This document shows, in pieces, positions 15,687 through 23,317 of a stretch of 23,405 nt of DNA; position 1 is the stretch's first letter; each line of letters starts with the position of its first letter. This DNA comes from Bacillota bacterium. Lineage in GTDB: Bacteria > Bacillota > Clostridia > Lachnospirales > Lachnospiraceae. The notes below the pieces were generated by a model. The model saw nothing but the letters and a program-made list of their open reading frames with translations, had not been told where the DNA came from and ran no database searches. The position numbers were made by a program, and so were the translations under genes. Location of the stretch: contig JAEYRK010000042.1 in the NCBI GenBank assembly GCA_023435645.1, forward strand, positions 1-23,405, given 5' to 3'.

Positions 15687-15695
15687 ATTATAACA
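15687..15695 (-). promoter_or_regulatory. Extended -10 promoter of the deacetylase gene
   Basis: The minus strand reads TG-T-TATAAT, a perfect extended -10, with no good -35. Transcription would begin near 15680, which excludes the 15677 ATG as a useful start and gives a leader of about 60 bases to 15620. Confidence 0.6.
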
Positions 15696-15733
15696 TAAAA
15701 ATAAATTGATTTCCTTACAAATTAATTAAACTT

Positions 15734-15755
15734 TTGTGTCATAAAATGGACACAA
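15734..15755. promoter_or_regulatory. Dyad TTGTGTC-N8-GACACAA upstream of the deacetylase promoter
   Basis: A perfect 7-bp inverted repeat with an 8-base spacer, centred about 50 bases upstream of the -10. With no T tract on either side, an operator for a dimeric regulator is more likely than a terminator. Confidence 0.45.
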
Positions 15756-15789
15756 GGTAGGAAAATAAATAAAACACTTAACAAGTCCT

Positions 15790-15872
15790 CAACAAATGCG
15801 CTCCAAAGCATTCCCTTCCTTCGGACCTCTTATGAGATATAAGACCGGAAGGCTCAACTGCAACAGAGTTGC
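15790..15872. other. Run of hairpins between the operon terminator and the deacetylase promoter
   Basis: Three further inverted repeats lie side by side: AATGC/GCATT around 15795-15816; a bulged stem pairing CCTT-CGG-TCTTAT with ATAAGA-CCG-AAGG around 15813-15853; and CAACT/AGTTG at 15855-15871. No open reading frame with a ribosome site explains them. This could be a structured non-coding RNA or degraded repeat DNA; I do not recognise a known riboswitch or RNA family. Confidence 0.4.
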
Positions 15873-15944
15873 CGAAAAAACGCTGAATTTGTGTTCAGGA
15901 AAACGGACCTTCTATGTCCGATTACGGAATACAAACCCAGCGTT
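15873..15944 (-). terminator. Multibranched terminator at the end of the uvrC-to-HPr operon
   Basis: A 14-bp stem pairs AACGCTGGGTTTGT (minus strand, 15944-15931) with ACAAATTCAGCGTT (15892-15879), including two G-U pairs, and is followed by six Ts (15880-15875). The 38-base interior holds two overlapping alternative small hairpins (TCCG/CGGA and CGGAC/GTCCG). It starts 31 bases after the HPr-like stop. The final T tract supports termination; the branched interior is more elaborate than needed. Confidence 0.7.
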
Positions 15945-15975
15945 AACAATCTCACCCTTGCTTCGCGCTATTGCC

Positions 15976-16230
15976 TTACTTACTGCTCAGATACTTTTCA
16001 ATATTCTCAATGGCTGATATCTCGTCCGGACCATCTGCAGACACAGTCACACTTTCTCCTGATGCAATCCCCAGACTCATCATGCCCATAATACTCTTCG
16101 CATTAACCTTCTTTTCATTGCTCTCCACATGGATGCTGCATTCGTACTGGCTGGCAACCTGTACTAACAAAGCAACCGGTCTGGCCTCCAGGCCAGTAGG
16201 AATATTAATTACTATTTCTTTCGTTATCAT
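15976..16230 (-). CDS. HPr-like protein of Crh type (Ser46 kept, His15 replaced by Glu)
   Basis: An 84-residue cytoplasmic protein of the PTS HPr family. The active-site loop reads PTGLEARPVAL, so residue 15 is Glu where HPr has the phosphocarrier His. The regulatory site NAKSIMGMMSL is intact, with Ser46. Bacillus Crh shows the same pattern with Gln15 and also lies beside whiA (yvcL). By that analogy this protein cannot pass phosphate from EI to sugar permeases but can be phosphorylated on Ser46 by HPrK, encoded five genes upstream, and then assist CcpA. AGGAGG lies 9 bases before the ATG, and its start overlaps the end of whiA by 26 bases. A true HPr must be encoded elsewhere if a PTS is present. 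Confidence 0.9.
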   Translation of the reverse strand: MITKEIVINIPTGLEARPVALLVQVASQYECSIHVESNEKKVNAKSIMGMMSLGIASGESVTVSADGPDEISAIENIEKYLSSK

Positions 16231-17185
16231 AACTGTTTTCCTCCTTATGCTCCCGAATACGTTCAGCGATCATACTTAATTTACGTAATCTATGATTAAC
16301 ACCCGACTTACCGATTGGCGGCGTAAGCATCGCGCCAAGCTCCTTTAAGGATGCGTCCGGATACTGAATCCTAAGCTTTGCGATATCCTCTAAGCCCTCT
16401 GCCAGATCACCGAAACCAAGATTATCCCTGATAAAGATGATATCCTCTATCTGCTTCGAGGCCGCAACCACTGTTTTGTTGATATTGGCCGCCTCACAAT
16501 TGACCTGGCGATTTACCTGGTTCCGCATTTCCTTCAGGATTCGGACATTCTCCAGGTCCATCAATGCCACATGAGCTTCCATAACATTCAACAAATCTAC
16601 TATTTGGGAACCTTCTTTAATATAAACAACATGGCTTTTCTTCCTTGTTACAATCTTAGCATCTATAGAGAAGCTTTGAATCATACCTTGCAGCTGCTCA
16701 GCCTTCTCAGAATCATTTGCCACAATTTCCAGATGGTAGGACTTCTTCGGATTACTCATGGATCCGGAGGTAAGGAAAGCCCCTCTGATAAATGCCCGTT
16801 TACAGCACGCATTTTGGACAATCAGCTGATTTGCCTTACCGATCTCCCCCTCCGTTAAATTTTCATAGGGAAGCTTTGCTGCCTGCAGGATTCGGATTAC
16901 CGTATCATGATCTGATAGAATTAATACATAATTACGGTTCTCTTTTCCTTGGAAATTATACCTTATTGAAACATCAATACTTATATTAAAGGTTTTTCTG
17001 ATTAATGTAAAGTATTTTCTTGCAACTAGCAGACTTTCAGTCTGCAGTTTCAGGCAATATCCCTTTCCTGAAGTGATTATAGTTCCTCCAAAGGATAGGA
17101 TTGCTGCCAGTTCTGCAAGACTACAATGTCTGGCTTCTCCCTGCTGTAGGGAAAGCTCCTCCTTCACATCCTTAGAAAATGACAT
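16205..17185 (-). CDS. whiA: WhiA, DNA-binding division/sporulation regulator
   Basis: A 326-residue WhiA protein. The N-terminal two-thirds is the LAGLIDADG-homing-endonuclease-like fold (for example CCKRAFIRGAFLTSGSM, about 127-143) without known cleavage activity in the family. The C-terminal helix-turn-helix is at about 278-303 (SLKELGAML, GKSGVNHRLRKL). The start MSFSKDVKEEL is the standard WhiA N-terminus and has GGGAGG 6 bases upstream; the longer in-frame start at 17212 is not needed. In Bacillus, WhiA influences division and chromosome segregation. It is 45 bases after rapZ and overlaps the HPr-like gene. Confidence 0.96.
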   Translation of the reverse strand: MSFSKDVKEELSLQQGEARHCSLAELAAILSFGGTIITSGKGYCLKLQTESLLVARKYFTLIRKTFNISIDVSIRYNFQGKENRNYVLILSDHDTVIRILQAAKLPYENLTEGEIGKANQLIVQNACCKRAFIRGAFLTSGSMSNPKKSYHLEIVANDSEKAEQLQGMIQSFSIDAKIVTRKKSHVVYIKEGSQIVDLLNVMEAHVALMDLENVRILKEMRNQVNRQVNCEAANINKTVVAASKQIEDIIFIRDNLGFGDLAEGLEDIAKLRIQYPDASLKELGAMLTPPIGKSGVNHRLRKLSMIAERIREHKEENSYDNERNSN

Positions 17186-17230
17186 AAATAACCTCCCTGT
17201 CACTGCAGGCAAATATTGCCGCTATTTTGA

Positions 17231-18094
17231 TCAGCCTGGATCCTTTTCAATATCCCTATGCTCGATTTTCAAGCTGTATTCCGAACTGCCCAGCCTTCGT
17301 GCCAGCTCCTGGACCAGAGTTACGGACCGATGCTTTCCCCCAGTGCAGCCTATACTTACCACCAACTGGTTTTTACCCTCCGAAATGTAGTGAGGTATTA
17401 AGAATAAGAGCATGTCCGTTAATTTATCCAGAAATTCCGTTGCCGCCTCGGAGTTCATTACATAGTTACTGACCTCATTATCCCTGCCGGTCTTCGCCTT
17501 CAGCTCCGGTATATAGAATGGATTTGGCAGAAAACGTACATCAAAGACGAGGTCCGAATCCACAGGTATCCCATATTTAAAACCAAAGGATACCGTGGTT
17601 ATGATGAAATTGCTGAATTTCTCATCCATCATATAGATTTTATAAATCTGTTCCTTAAGCTCACGAATCAGAAGATGGCTGGTATCTATGATGATATCCG
17701 CCTTCTTCCTCAGAAAATCAAGCTCCTCCCGCTCCAGCTCAATTCCCTTATCCACTCGGCCTGCACCGGATAAGGGATGAGTCCTCCTGGTCTCCTTATA
17801 TCGTTTCACTAGGACCTCGGGAGAACAATCCAGAAATAAGATTTCATAAGGCACTTTGGCCCGTCTTAAATCCTGCAGAACATGATCCAGCTCCTTCAGC
17901 GCCAGCCCGCTGCGGATATCCAGCCCCAGGGCTACCTTCTCCTGATTTACCTTCATTTCCTTCAGCTTAACAAATTTTTTAACCAGCTGGATGGGCAGAT
18001 TATCCACGCAGAAATACCCTGCATCCTCCAGCATCTTTAAAACGGAACTTTTCCCTGCACCGGACATCCCGGTAACAATGACTAACCTCATCAT
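17231..18094 (-). CDS. rapZ: RapZ/YvcJ-family nucleotide-binding protein
   Basis: A 287-residue P-loop protein. Walker A GMSGAGKS is at 9-16, followed by YFCVDNLP; the C-terminal domain carries GCTGGKHRS (249-257), the family signature. In Escherichia coli RapZ controls glmS through small RNA and senses glucosamine 6-phosphate; in Bacillus YvcJ binds and hydrolyses GTP and affects competence. Which role applies here is unknown. The ATG at 18094 is chosen because GAGGG lies 7 bases upstream and it gives the usual N-terminus just before LVIVTGMSG. The family's usual neighbour glmR (yvcK) is absent between it and whiA. Confidence 0.93.
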   Translation of the reverse strand: MMRLVIVTGMSGAGKSSVLKMLEDAGYFCVDNLPIQLVKKFVKLKEMKVNQEKVALGLDIRSGLALKELDHVLQDLRRAKVPYEILFLDCSPEVLVKRYKETRRTHPLSGAGRVDKGIELEREELDFLRKKADIIIDTSHLLIRELKEQIYKIYMMDEKFSNFIITTVSFGFKYGIPVDSDLVFDVRFLPNPFYIPELKAKTGRDNEVSNYVMNSEAATEFLDKLTDMLLFLIPHYISEGKNQLVVSIGCTGGKHRSVTLVQELARRLGSSEYSLKIEHRDIEKDPG

Positions 18095-18194
18095 ACCTGA
18101 CCCTCTCTTGTTTCGCATTACCAGGCCCGAAGGCAGTCCCGATCTGTTCCTAGTTATGCTCCTAGGACACCTTTGTTATCCCGGCCTTATCCTA

Positions 18195-19124
18195 TTACCG
18201 GAGGTCAGAAGCCTCAAAGCCCAAAAGCTTTACCTCCGGTTCGAGCCTCACTCCGGAGGTCTCCTCCACGATTCTGATTACTTCCATGATTAAGGCCAAA
18301 AATTCCCTGGCCGTAGCATTCTCCTTATTGATAAGAAAGCCGCAATGCTTCTCGGAAACCTGTGCTCCTCCCAGAGAATAGCCTCTTAAGCCGGCATCAT
18401 GAATCAGCTTTCCTGCGAAGTGACCGGCTGGCCTCTTAAAGGTACTTCCTGCACTATATTGCTCGAGGGGCTGCTTTTCCCTTCGGAGGGAATTCAGTTC
18501 CTTGATTCTGCCGGTGATTTTATCGTAATCTCCTGAGCAAAACTTCATTGTCGCATCTAAAACGATGAGCTTCTCCTTCTGTAGCAGGCTGGTCCGATAG
18601 CCAAGCTGAAGCTCCTCATTGCTATAGGTCCTTATCGTTCCCTCCTGATCCATCAGTCTGGCTGATAGGAGGCAATGCTTCATTTCTCCGTCATAAGCGC
18701 CTGCATTCATTGTGACTGCACCCCCCAGGGTTCCGGGTATTCCTGCAGCAAATTCAAATCCGGTCAGGCAGTGTCCGGCAACCTCATGGGCAAGCTTGGA
18801 CAGTAGTACCCCTGCCTGTGCAGTAACAATCCCTTCGTGGGTGAACAAAATGTCGGAATAATTCTCACCTAACTTCATGATTAAGCCACGGTATCCCGAA
18901 TCTGCAACCAGCAGATTGCTGCCGTTCCCCATGATATAATAGGGAAGCTTTACTTGCCTGCATAATAGAATGACTTCTTTTATCTCCTCTTCCTTCGCAG
19001 GAAGAACCAAATAGTCGGCTTCTCCACCGATATGAAGGGAAGTATGGTGTTCCATCCTTTCCTTCGTCAGGATCCGTCCTGCAGGTAATATCTGTTGTAA
19101 CTCCGGTAAAAATTGATCCTCCAA
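18195..19124 (-). CDS. murB: UDP-N-acetylenolpyruvoylglucosamine reductase (MurB), TTG start
   Basis: A 309-residue cytoplasmic flavoenzyme that makes UDP-MurNAc with NADPH, an early peptidoglycan step. FAD-binding motifs are MGNGSNLLV (65-73) and AGIPGTLGGAVTMNAGAY (127-144). Other hallmarks are YRTS (176-179), the catalytic Ser227 in AGSTFKRP and Glu297 in LEPEVKL near the end. It lacks the extra loop of the E. coli type, as in Firmicutes type II enzymes. The start codon is TTG at 19124, fixed by AGGAGG 6 bases upstream. A GNRA-type hairpin (19153-19168) lies in the 51-base gap after the ROK gene. A 100-base gap to rapZ holds only a weak 6-bp dyad near 18148-18167. Confidence 0.95.
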   Translation of the reverse strand: MEDQFLPELQQILPAGRILTKERMEHHTSLHIGGEADYLVLPAKEEEIKEVILLCRQVKLPYYIMGNGSNLLVADSGYRGLIMKLGENYSDILFTHEGIVTAQAGVLLSKLAHEVAGHCLTGFEFAAGIPGTLGGAVTMNAGAYDGEMKHCLLSARLMDQEGTIRTYSNEELQLGYRTSLLQKEKLIVLDATMKFCSGDYDKITGRIKELNSLRREKQPLEQYSAGSTFKRPAGHFAGKLIHDAGLRGYSLGGAQVSEKHCGFLINKENATAREFLALIMEVIRIVEETSGVRLEPEVKLLGFEASDLR

Positions 19125-19152
19125 AGGTGACCTCCTAATCTATACTAACGTC

Positions 19153-19168
19153 TGTGCATCGCTGCACA
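19153..19168 (-). other. Intercistronic stem-loop with GNRA tetraloop before murB
   Basis: The minus strand reads TGTGCA-GCGA-TGCACA, a perfect 6-bp stem closed by a GCGA tetraloop, between the ROK gene and murB. It may protect mRNA ends or be a processing site; no T tract follows. Confidence 0.5.
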
Positions 19169-19175
19169 TACCTAC

Positions 19176-20141
19176 TTATACCTTATTCTGCACCCCTTCG
19201 TTTGATGCAAGAATCAGTTTTGCACTTCCATAGATTCCGGCATCATTGCCCAGTGTAGCCAAGCGAAACTCCTTATTTTTTAAGGCATTCATGACATTTT
19301 TCTCATAATAGCTCTTAACCGTATCCGTGATGATTTCTCCCGCCTTGGATACTCCGCCGCCGATAACAAATACCTCCGGATCGATCACCTGAGCAATGTG
19401 TGATAAGGCCAAGCCCAGATATCTTAAGGCCTCCTCCACTACTTTTTTAGCCAGTGCATCCCCTGCCTTCGCAGCATCAAAAACTCTTTTTACACTCAAT
19501 TCCTCCGGATTACGGAGTGTACTGGGCTCTGCAAAAGCAGCTAACCGGTCCTTCGCTATTCTTACGATTCCTGTTGCGGAAGCATATTGCTCCAGGCAGC
19601 CCCTTTTTCCACAGCCGCAGTAGGCTTCCTCCTGCTCATTTACGAGGATATGTCCGATTTCACCGGCTGCTCCGTTACTTCCTGCCAGCATGGTGCCCTT
19701 TAGGATGATGCCACCACCGACTCCTGTACCAAGTGTTACCAGGACCATATTCTGATAGCCCTTACCACTTCCCTGCCATTGCTCTCCGAGGGCAGCAACA
19801 TTCGCATCATTCCCGGCCTTCACCCGAAATCCGGTCAGCTCCTCAAGTGCTTCCTCGATATTAAAATGACCCAGGCCCAAATTTGGCAGCTCCTGAACCT
19901 CTCCGTCATCCTTTACCGGCCCGGGTACTCCAACACCAATTCCTGTGATCTCATCCCGCTTCAGGCTCATCTCATCAACCTTGTCCAGAATAAAATTAGC
20001 TGCATCCCTGAGAATATCCCTGCCGTCACCGGTTCTTTCCGTGGCGAATTCCCATTTCTTAAGGAGCTCTCCTTCCGAAGTAAATAAACCCACCTTAACG
20101 GCCGTTCCCCCGATATCTACACCAAAACATAACTGCTTCAT
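19176..20141 (-). CDS. ROK-family glucokinase
   Basis: A 321-residue sugar kinase, probably making glucose 6-phosphate from glucose and ATP. The phosphate motif GVDIGGTAVKVG (7-18) contains D9; the sugar-binding GNDANVAALGE (110-120) contains N111 and catalytic D112; the adenosine motif LGTGVGGG is at 137-144. The ROK zinc site is complete: H164 in GEIGH, C175, C177 and C182 in CGCGKRGCLE. There is no N-terminal DNA-binding domain, so it is a kinase and not a ROK repressor. The ATG directly follows the hprK stop (TAG-ATG), and its ribosome site AAGGGTG lies inside the end of hprK, so the two are translationally linked. Placing glucokinase with hprK ties free glucose use to catabolite control. 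Confidence 0.92.
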   Translation of the reverse strand: MKQLCFGVDIGGTAVKVGLFTSEGELLKKWEFATERTGDGRDILRDAANFILDKVDEMSLKRDEITGIGVGVPGPVKDDGEVQELPNLGLGHFNIEEALEELTGFRVKAGNDANVAALGEQWQGSGKGYQNMVLVTLGTGVGGGIILKGTMLAGSNGAAGEIGHILVNEQEEAYCGCGKRGCLEQYASATGIVRIAKDRLAAFAEPSTLRNPEELSVKRVFDAAKAGDALAKKVVEEALRYLGLALSHIAQVIDPEVFVIGGGVSKAGEIITDTVKSYYEKNVMNALKNKEFRLATLGNDAGIYGSAKLILASNEGVQNKV

Positions 20142-21071
20142 CTAGCTATCACCCTTCCTCAGATTATAGGTTACTCTGTTGTACAGCTCCTGTGCTGCAT
20201 TGTAACCCATCTTCTTCTGGCGGTAATTCACAGCCGCAGCCTCACAGATAATGGCCAGATTCCTGCCCGGACGGATGGGAATGGAATGACATACTACCTT
20301 ATTCCCCAGGTATTCAATATAGGTTTCCTCCAGACCCAGCCTGTCATACATCTTATCCCTGTTCCATTCCTCCAGCTTAATCACCAGATCAATTCCCTGC
20401 GTATTCTTCACACTTTCCACCCCGAACAGAGTCTTAACATCTATGATTCCGATACCCCTCAGCTCAATAAAATGTCTGGTAATGTCCGGTGATGTCCCGA
20501 TCAGGGTTTCATCACTGACCTTTTTGATTTCTACCACATCATCTGCCACTAAGCGGTGTCCTCGTTTAATTAGCTCCAGGGCAGCTTCGCTCTTACCGAT
20601 TCCGCTCTCCCCCGTAATCAGGATACCCTCGCCGTATACATCAACCAGCACCCCATGAATCGTAATTCTAGGAGCCAGCTCCACATTCAGCCAGCGAATC
20701 ACCTCTGCCATAAAGGAGGAGGTGGTTTTCGAGGTCCGAAGGAGCGGAACCTCCTTCTCTACCGCAAGACGGAGCATCCCCTCCGATATCTCCATATTTC
20801 TACAGAATATGATACAGGGAACCTTATAATCCATCAGTCTACTGATAATATTCAGCTGCTCCTCCTGACTGCGTTGCTGCATGTAGGCTTGCTCGACATG
20901 TCCGATCACCTGGACCCGCTCCGAGTCAAAATGGTCATAGAAGCCTGCCAGCTGAAGCGCCGGTCTGTTTACATCCGGCTGGGATAGCTTAATGCTCATA
21001 ATATCAATTTCCGGTGTACAATTCTCCAAATTCATTTTCTCAATTAATCGTACCAGCTCTACTGTATACAT
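20142..21071 (-). CDS. hprK: HPr kinase/phosphorylase
   Basis: A 309-residue bifunctional sensor enzyme that phosphorylates Ser46 of HPr/Crh when glycolytic intermediates are high and removes it when phosphate is high. The N-terminal domain covers about 1-130. The kinase core has H139, Walker A GESGIGKS (154-161), DD at 177-178 and the family signature ELRGIGIIDVKTLFG (203-217). The C-terminus carries IPIRPGRNLA. GGAGG lies 6 bases before the ATG, and a sigma-A promoter is at 21185-21213. Its likely substrate, the Crh-like protein, is encoded last in the same operon. Confidence 0.97.
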   Translation of the reverse strand: MYTVELVRLIEKMNLENCTPEIDIMSIKLSQPDVNRPALQLAGFYDHFDSERVQVIGHVEQAYMQQRSQEEQLNIISRLMDYKVPCIIFCRNMEISEGMLRLAVEKEVPLLRTSKTTSSFMAEVIRWLNVELAPRITIHGVLVDVYGEGILITGESGIGKSEAALELIKRGHRLVADDVVEIKKVSDETLIGTSPDITRHFIELRGIGIIDVKTLFGVESVKNTQGIDLVIKLEEWNRDKMYDRLGLEETYIEYLGNKVVCHSIPIRPGRNLAIICEAAAVNYRQKKMGYNAAQELYNRVTYNLRKGDS

Positions 21072-21184
21072 AATAATCCTCCATACCGCCGACCCCCAGG
21101 AATTGGGTGTCAGCTTTTCCTTACAAAGTGAATTGTAAATGGTGCAGCAGTTTCCCTTATCTTACGGTTTACATTCTTCCTTAT

Positions 21185-21213
21185 ATTCTATCATTTTCTT
21201 CCGGCAGTGTAAA
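21185..21213 (-). promoter_or_regulatory. Sigma-A promoter before hprK
   Basis: TTTACA (21213-21208) and TAGAAT (21190-21185) have a 17-base spacer and lie right after the uvrC stop. It would allow hprK and the genes below it to be expressed independently of uvrC, with a leader of about 107 bases. Confidence 0.65.
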
Positions 21214-21221
21214 TGCTTACC

Positions 21222-23090
21222 TCACCTTTCTGAGTTATGAAAAAAGTCATATACCTCTTCCGCTGCTTTGCGGTTCATGGCAGGTACCTTCATGATATCC
21301 TCAACCTCAGCAGCCTGGATGGCCTCCAAGGATTTAAAATGCTTCATCAAGGCTCTTCTGCGGGTGGGTCCGATTCCTGATATATCATCCAGAATCGAAT
21401 GTACCTGATGCTTCTGCCTAAGCGTTCTGTGATACTCAATGGCAAACCGATGAGTTTCATCCTGAATCCTGGTGATCAGGTGGAAGAGCTCGCTGCTTTT
21501 TATGATTGGGAGCTCTTCATTCTGATAAAAAAGCCCTCTGGTCCTATGATTATCATCCTTCACCATGCCACATACAGCGATGTCAAGCTGTAATTCCTCC
21601 AGTACCCTTAAGGCAACACCGACCTGTCCCTTACCGCCGTCCATCAGAATCAGATCCGGGTATTTCGTAAAGCTACCCAGGGCTTCATCCAGCTTCTTAT
21701 CCCGTAGCTCCTCCTGCTCCTTCTTCCCATGGAGGAATCGCCTCGTCAGCATCTCTTCCATGGCGGCATAATCATCGGGACCATGGATGGTTTTGATTTT
21801 AAATTTGCGGTAGTCCGCCTTCTTGGGCTTTCCGTTCTCATAGACCACCATGGATCCTACCATCTCAAAGCCGGAGGTATTGGAAATATCAAAGGATTCG
21901 ATCCGACTGATCACCGGGAGCCCCAGATGGTTTGCCAGCTCCCTGAGGGCTCCGGTCGTTCTTGCTTCCTCTCTTTTGATTTTTTCCATATCCTGAGATA
22001 GCACCAGCTCTGCATTTTTCCTGGCCAGCTCCACCAGCTTTTCCTTATCACCCTTCTTCGGAACCCTCAGATATACCTTCTGTCCCCTTCTCAAACTGAG
22101 CCAGTCAGCAATCAGCTCCTCTTCCTCCGGCTCTGAGCTTAGTAAGATTTCCTTCGGAATATAAGGTGTTCCTGCATAGAATTGCTTTACGAAGCTGGTG
22201 ATGATCTGACTGTCCGTCTCTCCTTCTACTCCGCTTAAGTGGAAATGGTCCCTTCCGATCAGCTTGCCTCCCCGTATAAAAAATGTCTGTACGACAGCCT
22301 CGTCCTTATCCTTGGCAAAGGCTATGATATCCCGATCTCCCTGGTCTGTATTCGTAATTTTCTGCTTGCTGGCGATTTGCTTTACACTGCCTAGGAGATC
22401 CCTCATTTGTGCAGCTTTTTCAAACTCCAGGTTCTCTACGGCTTCCTTCATCCTGTCCTCCAGCACCTTTACCACTCTGGTATAATTGCCATTGAGGAAT
22501 TCCATTACCTCATTAATATTTTCCCCATAGTCCTCCTCAGAAATATAGCCCTGACAGGGTGCATCGCACTGACCCATATGATAATACAGGCAGGGTCGTT
22601 CCTTGCCGATATCCTTCGGGAGATTCCGGCTGCAGGATCTAATCTTATAGATTTTCCGAAGCAGCTCCAGAATATCCTTCACTGCACCGGCGCTGGTATA
22701 GGGACCGAAGTATTTGGATTTGTCCTTCTTTAGCTCCCGCGCAAACTGTACCCTGGGATATGCCTCATTCACAGTAACACGGATATAGGGATAGGACTTG
22801 TCATCCTTCAGCTTGGTGTTATATTTCGGCGAATGCTCCTTGATCAGATTACATTCTAATACCAAAGATTCCAACTCAGAATCTGTAACGATATACTCAA
22901 AATGATCAATATGCTCCACCATCTGTTGAATCTTTGGAGTAAGGTTACGGCTGCTCTGGAAATACTGCCTAACCCTATTTTTCAGGACAACCGCTTTTCC
23001 GATATAGATTATATTATCCTTCTTATCCCTCATAATATAAACTCCGGGCTTGGCCGGTAGCTTCTTCAATTCTTCTTCTATTTGAAACAT
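21222..23090 (-). CDS. uvrC: Excinuclease ABC subunit C (UvrC)
   Basis: A 622-residue nucleotide-excision-repair nuclease that makes both incisions around a lesion bound by UvrB. The GIY-YIG domain is at about 13-90 (PGVYIMRD, IIYIGKAVVLKNRV). Four cysteines at 153, 167, 175 and 179 match the spacing of the iron-sulfur cluster reported for E. coli UvrC. The UVR motif that contacts UvrB is at about 207-240 (LEFEKAAQMRDLL). The RNase H-like second nuclease covers about 370-540 (IESFDISN, LILMDGGKGQ), and helix-hairpin-helix motifs end the protein (ISGIGPTRRRALMKHF). An in-frame extension up to 23297 is rejected: AGGAG lies 6 bases before the ATG at 23090, and the promoter at 23148-23176 falls inside the extension. 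Confidence 0.97.
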   Translation of the reverse strand: MFQIEEELKKLPAKPGVYIMRDKKDNIIYIGKAVVLKNRVRQYFQSSRNLTPKIQQMVEHIDHFEYIVTDSELESLVLECNLIKEHSPKYNTKLKDDKSYPYIRVTVNEAYPRVQFARELKKDKSKYFGPYTSAGAVKDILELLRKIYKIRSCSRNLPKDIGKERPCLYYHMGQCDAPCQGYISEEDYGENINEVMEFLNGNYTRVVKVLEDRMKEAVENLEFEKAAQMRDLLGSVKQIASKQKITNTDQGDRDIIAFAKDKDEAVVQTFFIRGGKLIGRDHFHLSGVEGETDSQIITSFVKQFYAGTPYIPKEILLSSEPEEEELIADWLSLRRGQKVYLRVPKKGDKEKLVELARKNAELVLSQDMEKIKREEARTTGALRELANHLGLPVISRIESFDISNTSGFEMVGSMVVYENGKPKKADYRKFKIKTIHGPDDYAAMEEMLTRRFLHGKKEQEELRDKKLDEALGSFTKYPDLILMDGGKGQVGVALRVLEELQLDIAVCGMVKDDNHRTRGLFYQNEELPIIKSSELFHLITRIQDETHRFAIEYHRTLRQKHQVHSILDDISGIGPTRRRALMKHFKSLEAIQAAEVEDIMKVPAMNRKAAEEVYDFFHNSER

Positions 23091-23147
23091 GATACGCTCC
23101 TGTCGCAATAAACGAATAATAGGTACATAAAAACTAGAGTCATAAAA

Positions 23148-23176
23148 ATTGTAAATCCTTTGACAGGCTTTGTCAA
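23148..23176 (-). promoter_or_regulatory. Sigma-A promoter of uvrC, with dyad over the -35
   Basis: TTGACA (23176-23171) and TACAAT (23153-23148) are 17 bases apart. The -35 is also half of a perfect dyad, TTGACA-N5-TGTCAA (23160-23176), which could be an operator. It resembles no LexA site I recognise. Confidence 0.75.
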
Positions 23177-23191
23177 TGAGTATGACCTTCC

Positions 23192-23239
23192 TACGGATAT
23201 GTGTACCCTTATCGTTTCCGTACGGAATAGTGTACCCTT
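23192..23239. repeat. Two direct repeats (29-base period) around a 12-bp palindrome
   Basis: Two 19-base copies starting at 23192 and 23221 (16 of 19 identical) each end in GTGTACCCTT (23201-23210 and 23230-23239). Between those ends lies the perfect palindrome TTCCGTACGGAA (23216-23227). The third, inverted copy of the 10-mer is at 23308-23317. Confidence 0.8.
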
Positions 23240-23317
23240 TTTCATAGATAGATGTGGGCAGTACCGAAAACAAGCTCAATTTTCGGTATCTGCCCACACT
23301 CCCTATGAAGGGTACAC
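23230..23317. repeat. 88-base imperfect hairpin bounded by inverted GTGTACCCTT
   Basis: Outer arms GTGTACCCTT (23230-23239) and AAGGGTACAC (23308-23317), then CATAG/CTATG, GTGGGCAG/CTGCCCAC and TACCGAAAA/TTTTCGGTA around a 9-base loop: 32 paired bases per side with small bulges. No T tract follows on either strand. It may be a MITE, a REP-type element or the end of a mobile element. From 23318 to the right edge nothing is recognised. Confidence 0.7.

Noticed and set aside
23091..23297. 69-residue N-terminal extension of UvrC
   Set aside because: It reads through the uvrC promoter and the repeat cluster and lacks a ribosome site; the ATG at 23090 has one and gives the normal UvrC N-terminus.
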